Source: JAWXVE01 sp044425575 (GTDB lineage: Bacteria; Bacillota; Clostridia; Lachnospirales; Lachnospiraceae). Taken from it: DNA of 61,197 nt. A program made the position numbers and the translations under genes. Below, piece after piece: positions 37,628 to 45,782 of the stretch (the stretch's first letter is position 1; each line of letters opens with the position of its first letter). Under the pieces are notes generated by a model, which was not told where the DNA came from, made no database searches, and saw nothing but the letters and a program-made list of their open reading frames with translations. Where the stretch lies: assembly GCA_044425575.1 (NCBI GenBank), contig JAWXVE010000003.1:1-61197 (forward strand), in the 5' to 3' direction.

Positions 37628-37637
37628 TGCAATTGCA
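37628..37637. promoter_or_regulatory. palindrome TGCAATTGCA upstream of the HD-GYP gene
   Basis: A perfect 10-bp palindrome 55 bp upstream of the HD-GYP start. The same core lies inside the 16-bp palindrome at 39276-39291. It is a candidate operator for the nearby Crp/Fnr-family regulator. Confidence 0.4.
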
Positions 37638-37873
37638 ATAAAAGGGGAATGTTTTATGTGACAAATAATATGTAAACTAATCTTGATATAATATACAATT
37701 GCATTTAATGTAAAAGTTACGAAATAGTCTGATTTTACACATTAATAATGTATCACAAATGCCGAAATATTGGTATATATAAGAGAATGGTGATGAAAAT
37801 ACAAGAAAAACATAGTATAAAGTATTATTTGTATAGAATCATTGTAAAAAATGAGGATTATGTATATAAAATC

Positions 37874-37902
37874 TTGCAATTATAGGAAAGATTTGGTATA
37901 AT
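37874..37902 (+). promoter_or_regulatory. promoter of the candidate non-coding RNA
   Basis: TTGCAA (37874-37879), a 17-base spacer and TATAAT (37897-37902). No open frame of normal length starts downstream on this strand. Confidence 0.65.
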
Positions 37903-37907
37903 AATAG

Positions 37908-38127
37908 AGGTTCAATCGGGGGGATGTTAAATGTTGTCGTATACAATGTTTAGAATCTAGAGGAGCATCCAGGGGAGAATCTTGAAAGAGCAAATAATTA
38001 TGCTAGATGGTTAGTGGTCATATCTATTGCTTCTATGATACATATTTCATTTATATTCATTAGCTAAGCACGTATCTGTGCATCGTCCATGTTCTGCTAA
38101 CCAATAATTATTTGAAAGTTTTTATTT
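37908..38127 (+). ncRNA. candidate structured non-coding RNA, about 220 nt
   Basis: Transcription from the promoter at 37874-37902 would begin near 37908. A 5' hairpin pairs 37928-37937 with 37943-37952 (10 bp, loop CGTAT), inside an outer stem GGATG (37922-37926) with CATCC (37966-37970). A long-range stem then pairs 37991-38001 with 38104-38114 (11 bp) and GGTTAG (38009-38014) with CTAACC (38097-38102). The end is followed by GAAAGTTTTTATTT. Inside is a small hairpin, GCAC/GTGC, at 38068-38081. I cannot assign it to a known family; 6S-like or riboswitch-like RNAs were considered. Confidence 0.5.
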
Positions 38128-38502
38128 AGCTAAATACCATTCATTTCACGGCAGTAATCAACAGTAAGTGCGAAACTTGAGTTTCGGTAAAATATAAATT
38201 AAGATATTGTAATTTGAACAATGCTACAATCTATGGATGTTAGCAAGACAACAAATGCACTCGTTAAAACCCCACCACTAATAATGATTAAGAATTCTTG
38301 TAATTTAGCAGCAACGCAAAATGTGTATAATGAAAATTGCAACGTAGTTAAGATTATTAACAAATGACAGATGAAATGGGTGCAGACGATGGTATTCATG
38401 ATTACTATACAGATATAGAATAATAACAGCCAGTCATATCTAACTAAAGGACGCTTTCGCTCCGTGGAAATCGGAAGATTGTCTGGACGACAACATCCAA
38501 CA

Positions 38503-39210
38503 TTAAAATAAAGTATCCGACAAAAAGAATGTATTTTTATCAAAAGTAAGAATACCTTCTTTTTTCATATTCGCTAATTCTCGCTCTAATGCACTGCGGT
38601 TTACACACAAGTAATCAGCAAGTTCAGAGTGGTTAAAAGGAATTTGGAATTGTGCATTAAATTTGGTCATAGAGTTAGAATAAGCTTGTAGGGATATAAG
38701 AGATCCATTTCCTTCTAATAAGAAAAGAAAGGTAAGAATTTTCTCGCGAATTGTTTTCTTGGATAATATCTTTAATTTGCAGATTAAGTTACGATTATTC
38801 TTGGCAATTAATAACATTACATTATGGAGAAATTGCTGGCATGCTGGCAATGTATGTACAATATCTGAAAGCATAGTAAGTGGAAATAGATAGAGGTTAC
38901 AATCCATAGCTGCTTTATAATTTACCAGAGAAATATGATTAGACTCACCAATGTAAGAACTGCCAAAGAGACTCATTGCTTCAATAGAAGAGAGAAACGA
39001 GTAGTTGCCATTTTCACCTAACTCTTCTAGTAAGATACGACCAGTACATAAAATACCAAGACAGAGAATCTCATCACCAGCTATATATAAGTAAGAATGT
39101 TTCGGTAAAAACTTTGTTGTAAATTGAAATTCTTCCATAATCATAGGAATGTCGTCAATAGAGCAATTATGGAAGACAGGATGTTGTTGTAATAATTCAT
39201 AAGAATTCAT
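38503..39210 (-). CDS. Crp/Fnr family transcriptional regulator
   Basis: A 235-residue regulator. The N-terminal cyclic-nucleotide-binding-like beta barrel runs to about 125 (HSYLYIAGDEILCLGILCTG). A dimer helix follows, then a winged helix-turn-helix with FNHSELADYLCVNRSALERE near 190-210. There is no Fnr-type N-terminal cysteine cluster. The ligand is unknown. It is divergent from a Kef-type antiporter. A 16-bp palindrome between them may be its operator. SD GAGG precedes the ATG. Confidence 0.85.
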   Translation of the reverse strand: MNSYELLQQHPVFHNCSIDDIPMIMEEFQFTTKFLPKHSYLYIAGDEILCLGILCTGRILLEELGENGNYSFLSSIEAMSLFGSSYIGESNHISLVNYKAAMDCNLYLFPLTMLSDIVHTLPACQQFLHNVMLLIAKNNRNLICKLKILSKKTIREKILTFLFLLEGNGSLISLQAYSNSMTKFNAQFQIPFNHSELADYLCVNRSALERELANMKKEGILTFDKNTFFLSDTLF

Positions 39211-39275
39211 GTAAAATACCTCAAGTATAATGAAAATTTAACAAAAATGCCACTTTCTTTAGTTTAATCAATATA

Positions 39276-39291
39276 TGTTGCAATTGCAACA
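39276..39291. promoter_or_regulatory. 16-bp palindrome between the Crp/Fnr and antiporter genes
   Basis: TGTTGCAATTGCAACA is a perfect palindrome at 39276-39291 in the divergent intergenic region. Its symmetry and length suit a Crp/Fnr-type dimer. The core recurs upstream of the HD-GYP gene. Confidence 0.5.
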
Positions 39292-39350
39292 CTTATTTTA
39301 AATAAGAAGAGTAAAATGGGAAATTGGAAATGAAAAGAGGAGAGAAAAAA

Positions 39351-40532
39351 ATGGAAGCGTATAGTGTATTTAAAGATTTAGCGATTATTATTATTGTAGC
39401 AAAGTTTTTCGGACTAGTAGCAAGGAAGTTAAAAGCACCACAAGTAGTAGGAGAAATACTAGCAGGTCTTATTATTGGACCATGCTTTCTAGGCTGGGTA
39501 GGACAGACTGATTTCTTATTGCAAATGGCAGAAGTTGGCGTTGTCCTATTAATGTTTTCAGCTGGTTTAGAAACGAACTTAAAGGAATTATTAAAGACGG
39601 GACCAGTCGCATTTCTCATTGCGTGTGCAGGTGTATTTATCCCTCTTATTGGCGGAACACTTCTCTATATGGGATTCTACGGTTCTAGCCCTGTAGGAAG
39701 TGATGGATTCTATACGGCTGTTTTTATGGGAGTCATCTTAACGGCTACATCTGTTAGTATTACGGTACAGGTACTGAAGGAAATGGGTAAAATAAAGGGA
39801 AAAGTTGGAACCACCATTCTCAGTGCAGCAATTATAGATGATGTAATTGGTATTATTGTGCTAACCTTTGTAATCGGGTTCAAAGATCCAGCGATTAGTC
39901 CTATTTCAGTGGTGATTAATACAGCCTTGTTTTTCTTGTTTGCAGGCATCGTAGGTGTTATATCGTATAAAGTATTTAAAAGAGTAGACGCTCGGTATCC
40001 ACACACGAGAAGAATTCCAATTGCAGGTCTTGCTTACTGCCTTGCTTTGTCATACATAGCAGAACATTACTTCGGTATTGCAGATATTACAGGAGCTTAT
40101 CTTGCAGGTATTATTCTATGTAGTGTTAGTGATGCAGATTATATTGCAGAGAAAATGGATATTAATTCTTATATGCTATTTGGACCAATCTTCTTTGCAA
40201 GTATCGGATTAAAGACAACTATTGATGGAATCACACCAGAGATACTGCTATTTACAGCAGGATTCGTAGTAGTTGGTCTACTTACAAAAGTACTTGGTTG
40301 TGGATTAGTGGCTAGAATGTGCAAGTTTAATGGGAATGAATCTCTTAAAATTGGGGTAGGCATGATGAACCGTGGAGAAGTGGCACTTATTGTGGCACAA
40401 AAAGGCTTGGCCGTTGGTTTATTAGCACCTGTATATTTCACAAGTGTTATTATCTTAATTATTATTTCTTCTATATCAGCTCCAATTGCATTGAAGCTAT
40501 TGTATGCAAAAGACCGGGGAGAGGTTGAATAA
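39351..40532 (+). CDS. Kef/CPA2-type cation:proton antiporter
   Basis: A 393-residue membrane protein with about twelve helices, of the CPA2 monovalent cation:proton antiporter family. Visible are the early segment KAPQVVGEILAGLIIGP, the ion-binding AAIIDDVIGIIVL near 160-172, and the late MMNRGEVALIVAQKG. It lacks the TrkA-N domain of full Kef channels. Sodium or potassium exchange is inferred. The start at 39351 has AGAGGAGAG upstream; an in-frame TTG at 39324 is less likely. It is divergent from the Crp/Fnr regulator. Confidence 0.88.
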   Translation: MEAYSVFKDLAIIIIVAKFFGLVARKLKAPQVVGEILAGLIIGPCFLGWVGQTDFLLQMAEVGVVLLMFSAGLETNLKELLKTGPVAFLIACAGVFIPLIGGTLLYMGFYGSSPVGSDGFYTAVFMGVILTATSVSITVQVLKEMGKIKGKVGTTILSAAIIDDVIGIIVLTFVIGFKDPAISPISVVINTALFFLFAGIVGVISYKVFKRVDARYPHTRRIPIAGLAYCLALSYIAEHYFGIADITGAYLAGIILCSVSDADYIAEKMDINSYMLFGPIFFASIGLKTTIDGITPEILLFTAGFVVVGLLTKVLGCGLVARMCKFNGNESLKIGVGMMNRGEVALIVAQKGLAVGLLAPVYFTSVIILIIISSISAPIALKLLYAKDRGEVE

Positions 40533-40622
40533 TCTGTCTATACTTGAAAAAGTTTGTTTACAACGTGCGTTTTTGTATGCTAGACTACAAACATAGTAAA
40601 GTATTACAAAGGAGAAATTGCT

Positions 40623-42065
40623 ATGTTTCAGCTAAACCGTTCTAAACAAGCTACACAGTCACATGAGAGTGACATCCATGAGATTTTCTATGAAAATGAA
40701 ATGCAAGCGAACCAGTACACTATTTTCTGTTTGTTGATTTGTACAGGAATTGTGGCACTTACTTGGCTTTTAAATTCTCTAGAATTTTTTATTGTAGATA
40801 AGGAATTAATGAATGTTGCAATGCCTATGGGAATGGTACTTTTATTATTTCCTTGTATTCTTCATAAAGTAATTCCTACCCACAGTACAAAGTGGAAGTA
40901 TGTTATGATGCTTTCTTTCTTAAGTGGAATATCGGTTATGTCGGCTTCTTTAACCTTGCAATTAATTCTTGCATGGGCCTGTCCGTTAATTCTCGCTTGT
41001 CATTATTATTCACCCAAATTTGCAAAATTCACCTTATTCACATCCCTACTCTTTATGTTATTATCCTTCTTTGTTGGTATTTTCTTTGGTGTATGGGATG
41101 CAAATATTATGCATTCTAGTATAGCATTGTCTACCTACACAGAACGAATTGCTCATATGGAATTACAGATTTTAATTGGTGACAATGTCATGGCAAGAGC
41201 TTTTAACTTCTACTACTTACCAAGAGCCATGATTTTACTAGTAATTTACGCAGTTTGTAGTACGTTATCTTCTAGAACACACAGGTTAATTACCAAGCAT
41301 AGTTCCTTAGTAAAGGAAAAGGAACGAATTGGTGCTGAATTATCTGTTGCAACGAATATTCAGACAAGTATGTTGCCATCTACTTTTCCTGCTTTTCCTA
41401 CGCGTGAAGAATTTGATATTCATGCATCTATGACACCTGCCAAAGAAGTGGGAGGAGATTTTTACGACTTTTTCTTCACTGACCAGGATCACTTGATAAT
41501 TGTTATGGCTGATGTCTCAGGAAAAGGAGTACCGGCAGCTTTATTTATGATGATATCTAAGATTCTTTTAAAAAATGCATCCCATTCTAATCTGTCTCCT
41601 AAGGAAATCTTAGAATTAGTTAACAATCAATTATGTGAGGATAACCATGCAGAAATGTTTGTAACCGTGTGGCTTGGAATCTATGAAATATCAACAGGGA
41701 ATTTATGTGCAGTCAATGCAGGGCATGAGTATCCTGCCATTCTGCGTAAGGATGGATTATTTGAATTGTATAAAGATCAACATGGATTTGTGTTAGCTGG
41801 TATGGAAAATATGCGTTATAAAGAGTATACATTGCAATTAAACAAGGGGGATAAACTCTTTGTCTATACAGATGGAGTGTCAGAAGCTACCAATAGTTAC
41901 GATGAATTATATGGAACAGATCGTATGATTCAAGCACTTAATCAGCACAAAGACTGTAATATGGAACATATATTATCTTGTGTAAAAAATGACATAGATA
42001 CATTTGTAGGTGCTGCTCCACAATTTGATGATATTACCATGCTAGGATTTGAAGTACGTTTATAG
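40623..42065 (+). CDS. membrane-bound SpoIIE/RsbU-type serine phosphatase
   Basis: A 480-residue protein. The N-terminal 240 residues contain about six membrane helices; a linker helix (SSLVKEKERIGAELSVATNI) leads to a PP2C-type SpoIIE phosphatase domain. Metal-binding and core motifs include KEVGGDFYDFF near 280, MADVSGKGVPAALFM near 298, NAGHEYPAIL near 368 and VYTDGVSEATN near 415. Such enzymes dephosphorylate anti-sigma-factor antagonists. No partner is nearby. SD AAAGGAG precedes the ATG. Confidence 0.9.
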   Translation: MFQLNRSKQATQSHESDIHEIFYENEMQANQYTIFCLLICTGIVALTWLLNSLEFFIVDKELMNVAMPMGMVLLLFPCILHKVIPTHSTKWKYVMMLSFLSGISVMSASLTLQLILAWACPLILACHYYSPKFAKFTLFTSLLFMLLSFFVGIFFGVWDANIMHSSIALSTYTERIAHMELQILIGDNVMARAFNFYYLPRAMILLVIYAVCSTLSSRTHRLITKHSSLVKEKERIGAELSVATNIQTSMLPSTFPAFPTREEFDIHASMTPAKEVGGDFYDFFFTDQDHLIIVMADVSGKGVPAALFMMISKILLKNASHSNLSPKEILELVNNQLCEDNHAEMFVTVWLGIYEISTGNLCAVNAGHEYPAILRKDGLFELYKDQHGFVLAGMENMRYKEYTLQLNKGDKLFVYTDGVSEATNSYDELYGTDRMIQALNQHKDCNMEHILSCVKNDIDTFVGAAPQFDDITMLGFEVRL

Positions 42066-42070
42066 ACATT

Positions 42071-42102
42071 AAAAAGACCTCTCATCTAATTTAAGAGGTC
42101 TT
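42071..42102 (-). terminator. terminator of tRNA-Lys, probably bidirectional
   Basis: AAGACCTCT and AGAGGTCTT form a perfect stem across about a dozen loop bases. On the minus strand it is followed by a U-tract (AAAAA at 42071-42075 on the plus strand). It also closes the phosphatase gene. Confidence 0.8.
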
Positions 42103-42107
42103 CTACG

Positions 42108-42180
42108 TGCGCGACCAGGGGTTCGAACCCTGGACACCCTGATTAAGAGTCAGGTGCTCTGCCAGCTGAGCTAGTCGCGC
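42108..42180 (-). tRNA. tRNA-Lys (anticodon CTT)
   Basis: Read on the minus strand, the acceptor strands GCGCGAC and GTCGCGC pair, with discriminator A. The D arm contains CTAGCTCAGCTGGCAGAGCA, the anticodon arm CCTGA/TCAGG encloses the loop CTCTTAA, and the T arm contains GGTTCGAACCC. The anticodon CTT reads AAG. CCA is not encoded. It is a lone tRNA gene followed by its terminator. Confidence 0.95.
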
Positions 42181-42330
42181 AAATTATTGGAACGCAAGAG
42201 TAATTATATTATATCTAAGAGGTATTTGCAAGTATTTTTTCAAAATAGTATATAAGGTATATAATTGATATAAGAAATACACGGCAAGAATCAATCTGCT
42301 AGAGCGGTCATTCATAAGCAAGAAAATTAG

Positions 42331-42359
42331 TTGACTTTTGTGCAGTCCATACGTATAAT
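42331..42359 (+). promoter_or_regulatory. promoter of the ion-channel operon
   Basis: TTGACT (42331-42336), a 17-base spacer and TATAAT (42354-42359). The leader to the first start codon is about 90 bases. Confidence 0.75.
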
Positions 42360-42454
42360 TAATACGATTTGCTAAATAAAAGTGACCGTTTATTATAGTA
42401 GCACATAACAAAAGAATAACAGAATACAGTTAGAGAAAGGTGTGGTAAGTACTA

Positions 42455-43375
42455 GTGGAAGAAAAACAATCAATAAGTTTACGAGGTAAAACTCTTAATC
42501 TTGTGGAAAATATGGTATTTCAAAATGCAGTTATTATTGTCATTATTATTAATTCCATTATTATCGGTTTGGAAACTTCTGATGAAATCTATGGAGCCAT
42601 TGGTGGACTTTTATCCATAGTAGATAATATATGTCTTGCGATTTTCGTAATTGAACTACTATTAAAAATATTTGCATATGGATTTTCCTTTTTTAAAAAT
42701 GGAATGAACTTGTTTGATTTCTTCATTGTGGTCACTTCACTGCTATCAAGTTTATCATTCTTATCGGTATTCCGTGTTATGCGTATTTTTCGGGTATTAC
42801 GCTCGTTACGTTCCCTGCGCTCCTTGCGTTCCTTACGTATGGTGTCAGGATTAGAACGATTGCGTACCATAGTAGTTGCTCTAGAGAAGTCTATTTCTAG
42901 TATTTTATGGACAGCACTTTTACTTAGTATTGTATATTACATATTTGCTATCATGGGTGTATCTTTCTTCGGAGATGCATTCCCAGAGTGGTTTGGAACA
43001 TTAGGTGCTAGTATGTATACCTTATTCCAAGTTATGACTTTAGAAAGTTGGTCTATGGGAATTTCAAGGCCGGTTATGGAGGTTTATAATTGGGCGTGGA
43101 TTTACTTTATACTCTTTGTATTAGTTAGTGCTTTTGTTATGATGAATGTTGTGGTAGGAATTGTGGTAAATACCATTAGCGAAGCAACAGATGATATGAA
43201 AAAGGATAAAGCCAAGGAGCACGAATCAACGCCAGGTACTGTGTTACAGTTAGAATTATTAGCATTGAAAGAGCAAATGTCCAAGGTGGAATTATTAGCA
43301 GAAGACTACGATAAAGTAGTAGCAATGAATGAGAAACTTAAGAAACAATTAGAGGAAAGAAAGGAGAACACATGA
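42455..43375 (+). CDS. NaChBac-type voltage-gated sodium channel
   Basis: A 306-residue single-domain, six-helix channel of the BacNav family. S1-S3 run to about 95. S4 has eight arginines at every third position, 107 to 128. The pore has the selectivity filter TLESWS at 195-200, which in NaChBac (TLESWAS) confers sodium selectivity. S6 ends with MMNVVVGIVVN. The last 45 residues look like the coiled coil that tetramerises this family. The start is GTG at 42455; the SD AAAGGTG is 12 bases away, so initiation may be weak. Its stop overlaps the next gene. Confidence 0.92.
   Translation: MEEKQSISLRGKTLNLVENMVFQNAVIIVIIINSIIIGLETSDEIYGAIGGLLSIVDNICLAIFVIELLLKIFAYGFSFFKNGMNLFDFFIVVTSLLSSLSFLSVFRVMRIFRVLRSLRSLRSLRSLRMVSGLERLRTIVVALEKSISSILWTALLLSIVYYIFAIMGVSFFGDAFPEWFGTLGASMYTLFQVMTLESWSMGISRPVMEVYNWAWIYFILFVLVSAFVMMNVVVGIVVNTISEATDDMKKDKAKEHESTPGTVLQLELLALKEQMSKVELLAEDYDKVVAMNEKLKKQLEERKENT
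42800..42838 (+). repeat. 9-bp coding repeat in the S4 helix
   Basis: Four imperfect copies of a nine-base unit (consensus CGYTCSYTR) encode Arg-Ser-Leu four times and a final Arg, residues 116-128. Third positions vary, so the repeat has been kept by protein-level selection or is old. Confidence 0.8.
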
Positions 43376-44472
43376 AACTCAACAATTTAGACCCTTCACA
43401 AAAGAAGAAAGTATGTGCGTTTGTCATATGCCTAACAGGAGTTTATCTCTTATTAACAATTATATTTGGTAGTATGCTCTACAATTCCAAAATATCATCA
43501 GCAGAAAGTCATGAAAATCGTATGGATCCAACTGTTTATGATGCAGAATACCCTGAGGGGGATTATGTGGAAGTTACAGTAGGTAGCTATATAGAGTCGA
43601 TCCGAAATGTTAGTATGGCAGATTCCAGCTTTGAAGCTGTATTCTATATCTGGTTCGTATGGGAGGGAGAAGAAGAATTTAGCCCAGGAGATCACTTCCA
43701 AATTGTAAGTGGTGCCATTGAAGAGAAAGAGCTCGTTAGCGAACATTACGACGATGGACAAAATTATCAACGTTATAAAGTAACAGCAACTCTTGATAAG
43801 TATTATAATTTAGACCGTTTTTCCCTAGAAGATCACATGCTTAATATTTATATTGAAGATACAACTCGTGATGGATCCGCCCTACGTTTTGTAGCAGATA
43901 CAGAAGAAACTACAATTAGTTCTCGTGTTAGCATTCCTGGATTTACAATCTATGAAGATATTGCAACTGTTGTAAAGCCTCATGTGTATCACTCTACTTA
44001 CTCATCACCTAGTGCTGTAGATGGAGAAGACCGCGTGTTCTCTCAATATATTATGGGTATTTCCATTGCAAGAGAAAATGCTAGCTTTTATTTAAGAGTA
44101 TTAATTCCATATGTGCTATCTGTATTACTTGCACTATTTGCTTTATTCTCACATAGAACAGATGCCGATTCCCTTGGACTTTCAGGATGTGCATTCTTTG
44201 GTGTTGTTGCCAATGCCTATGTGGTGTCTAGCTTAATACCAGCAAATGGTGGAGGCTTTGGGTTATTAGATATGATTAATATGATATCCCTTCTCTCTGT
44301 TTTAATTGTAGTAGCTGTTTCCCTCTTCTCATTAAATGCACGTCATACCCTTGAAGAATCAGGTGAGGAAGACAATGGATTCTTACGTGCCATTGACCTT
44401 GGAGCATTTATTAGTATCGGTGTTGGATTCCTTGTGTTTAACTTAGTGCTTCCATTCTGTGCGATGTTGTAG
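43372..44472 (+). CDS. pentameric ligand-gated ion channel-like protein
   Basis: A 366-residue protein with Cys-loop-receptor-like architecture. Residues 14-35 form an N-terminal membrane helix. Residues 60-235 look like a beta-sandwich with FEAVFYIWFVW (87-97) and RFSLEDHMLNIYIED (149-163) where pLGICs have strand beta-2 and the FPFD loop. ISIARENASFYLRVLIPYVL leads into M1 (239-260, Pro246), then M2 (266-288), M3 (297-321) starting after FGLLDMINM, and M4 (341-363). The canonical Pro of the loop is replaced by Ser151. SD AAAGGAG precedes the ATG, which overlaps the sodium channel stop. Family assignment is by pattern, not search. Confidence 0.7.
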   Translation: MKLNNLDPSQKKKVCAFVICLTGVYLLLTIIFGSMLYNSKISSAESHENRMDPTVYDAEYPEGDYVEVTVGSYIESIRNVSMADSSFEAVFYIWFVWEGEEEFSPGDHFQIVSGAIEEKELVSEHYDDGQNYQRYKVTATLDKYYNLDRFSLEDHMLNIYIEDTTRDGSALRFVADTEETTISSRVSIPGFTIYEDIATVVKPHVYHSTYSSPSAVDGEDRVFSQYIMGISIARENASFYLRVLIPYVLSVLLALFALFSHRTDADSLGLSGCAFFGVVANAYVVSSLIPANGGGFGLLDMINMISLLSVLIVVAVSLFSLNARHTLEESGEEDNGFLRAIDLGAFISIGVGFLVFNLVLPFCAML

Positions 44473-44507
44473 GATAGATACATAAGAAGAAATGGATATA
44501 ATAGAAG

Positions 44508-44533
44508 TAGCACTCCTGTGGGGTGCTATTTTT
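44508..44533 (+). terminator. terminator of the ion-channel operon
   Basis: TAGCACTCC (44508-44516) pairs with GGGGTGCTA (44520-44528) with one wobble, followed by TTTTT. It defines the operon as the two channel genes only. Confidence 0.85.
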
Positions 44534-44631
44534 ATTTATTAGTAATTCCAAAGAATAGTAGTATTCTTATATTAGTTGCTGTATACTTAAATAGCTATAT
44601 AAGGACAGATACATAGAACGGGAGGAACGGT

Positions 44632-45774
44632 ATGGAACGGCGTAGATTAGAATCACTTGGTATTGATACATCATTAATGGGATACGGATGCATGAGATTT
44701 CCCTTGAATTTGGATGGAACAATTAATGAATCAGAAGCGGAACAATTGTTAGACCAAGCAATTGCAGGAGGGGTTACGTATATTGATACAGCATACCCTT
44801 ATCATGAGCAAGCAAGCGAACCGTTTGTAGGGCGTGTTTTAAATAAATACCCTAGAGATTCCTATACACTAGCCACAAAAATGCCTTTGTGGGCAATTGA
44901 AACACTAGAAGATGCAAAGCGTATTTTTGCACATCAACTGGAACGATTAGATAAAGATTATGTGGATTTTTACTTATTCCATGCAGTGAATCGTGAGAGC
45001 TTTGAGAAGATAAAAACTTTAAATCTAGTAGCGTATATGGAAGAATTAAAAGAAACGGGTAAGATTCGCTATATTGGGTTTTCCTTCCATGATGATTATG
45101 AAGTATATGAGGAATTAATTCATTATTATAAATGGGATTTTTGTCAGATTCAATTAAATTATATGGACACACAGATGCAGGCAGGATTAAAAGGATATGA
45201 ACTTGCTACTTCTCTTAACATTCCAGTAGTGATTATGGAGCCTGTGAAAGGTGGTTCCCTAGCCAACTTTTCAGATGAAATTAATGAAATGTTTCAACAG
45301 GTGTGCCCTAATATGTCCATTGCTTCTTGGGCCATTCGCTATGTAGCAGGTTTGCCTAATGTAAAAGTCATTCTAAGTGGTATGTCCACAAAAGAGCAAG
45401 TGGCAGATAACCTAGCTACATGTTCCCCTTTTGTTCCATTATCGGAACAAGAAACAGATGTAATTGGGAAGGTAGTGAAAACACTTAGCGCCAGAATTCA
45501 AAATGGTTGCACTGGATGTAGTTATTGTATGCCATGTCCAGTAGGAGTTAATATTCCTAAGAACTTTGAATTGTGGAATACGTATCATATCTACAAAAGC
45601 TTTTCCCCAATCGACTATGACTGGAACAATAATCTGGACGATTCCTCAAAGGCAAAAAGTTGCGTAGAATGTGGAAAATGTGAAACAGTATGTCCACAGC
45701 AAATACCAATTCGTGAAGACCTCAAAAAGTTGCAAATAGAACTAGAAGAGGCAAATAAAAAGAAAATGAGATGA
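44632..45774 (+). CDS. aldo/keto reductase with a C-terminal ferredoxin-like domain
   Basis: A 380-residue oxidoreductase. The TIM-barrel part (1-280) shows MGYGCMRFP, YIDTAYPYHEQASE (catalytic Tyr) and KVILSGMSTKEQV. The C-terminal part has CTGCSYCMPCPVGVNIP near 286 and CVECGKCETVCPQQIPI near 343, ligands for two 4Fe-4S clusters. This fused type is common in anaerobes; natural substrates are mostly unknown. SD GGGAGGAA precedes the ATG. An ECF S-component gene follows nine bases after the stop. Confidence 0.92.
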   Translation: MERRRLESLGIDTSLMGYGCMRFPLNLDGTINESEAEQLLDQAIAGGVTYIDTAYPYHEQASEPFVGRVLNKYPRDSYTLATKMPLWAIETLEDAKRIFAHQLERLDKDYVDFYLFHAVNRESFEKIKTLNLVAYMEELKETGKIRYIGFSFHDDYEVYEELIHYYKWDFCQIQLNYMDTQMQAGLKGYELATSLNIPVVIMEPVKGGSLANFSDEINEMFQQVCPNMSIASWAIRYVAGLPNVKVILSGMSTKEQVADNLATCSPFVPLSEQETDVIGKVVKTLSARIQNGCTGCSYCMPCPVGVNIPKNFELWNTYHIYKSFSPIDYDWNNNLDDSSKAKSCVECGKCETVCPQQIPIREDLKKLQIELEEANKKKMR

Positions 45775-45782
45775 AATAAATA

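Larger units (their letters stand above)
37574..38502. other. 929-bp interval without a protein gene
   Basis: This AT-rich stretch between two minus-strand genes holds the TGCAATTGCA palindrome (37628), the promoter and structured RNA described separately, and a perfect 6-bp hairpin CGAAAC-TTGA-GTTTCG at 38171-38186. A hydrophobic minus-strand frame (38199-38543) lacks an SD and overlaps the end of the regulator gene; it is probably not a gene, though it could be the remains of one. Confidence 0.6.

Noticed and set aside
37908..38127. tmRNA, RNase P RNA or 6S RNA
   Set aside because: None of the diagnostic sequences of tmRNA or RNase P was seen, and the 5' and 3' ends do not pair as in 6S RNA.
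38199..38543. Hydrophobic 114-residue minus-strand reading frame
   Set aside because: It would start at TTG inside the Crp/Fnr gene with no SD, and the internal ATG also lacks one. Its membrane-like segments are not enough evidence for a gene.
39293..39619. Minus-strand frames opposite the antiporter
   Set aside because: They are shadows of a strong gene, with no SD or family features.
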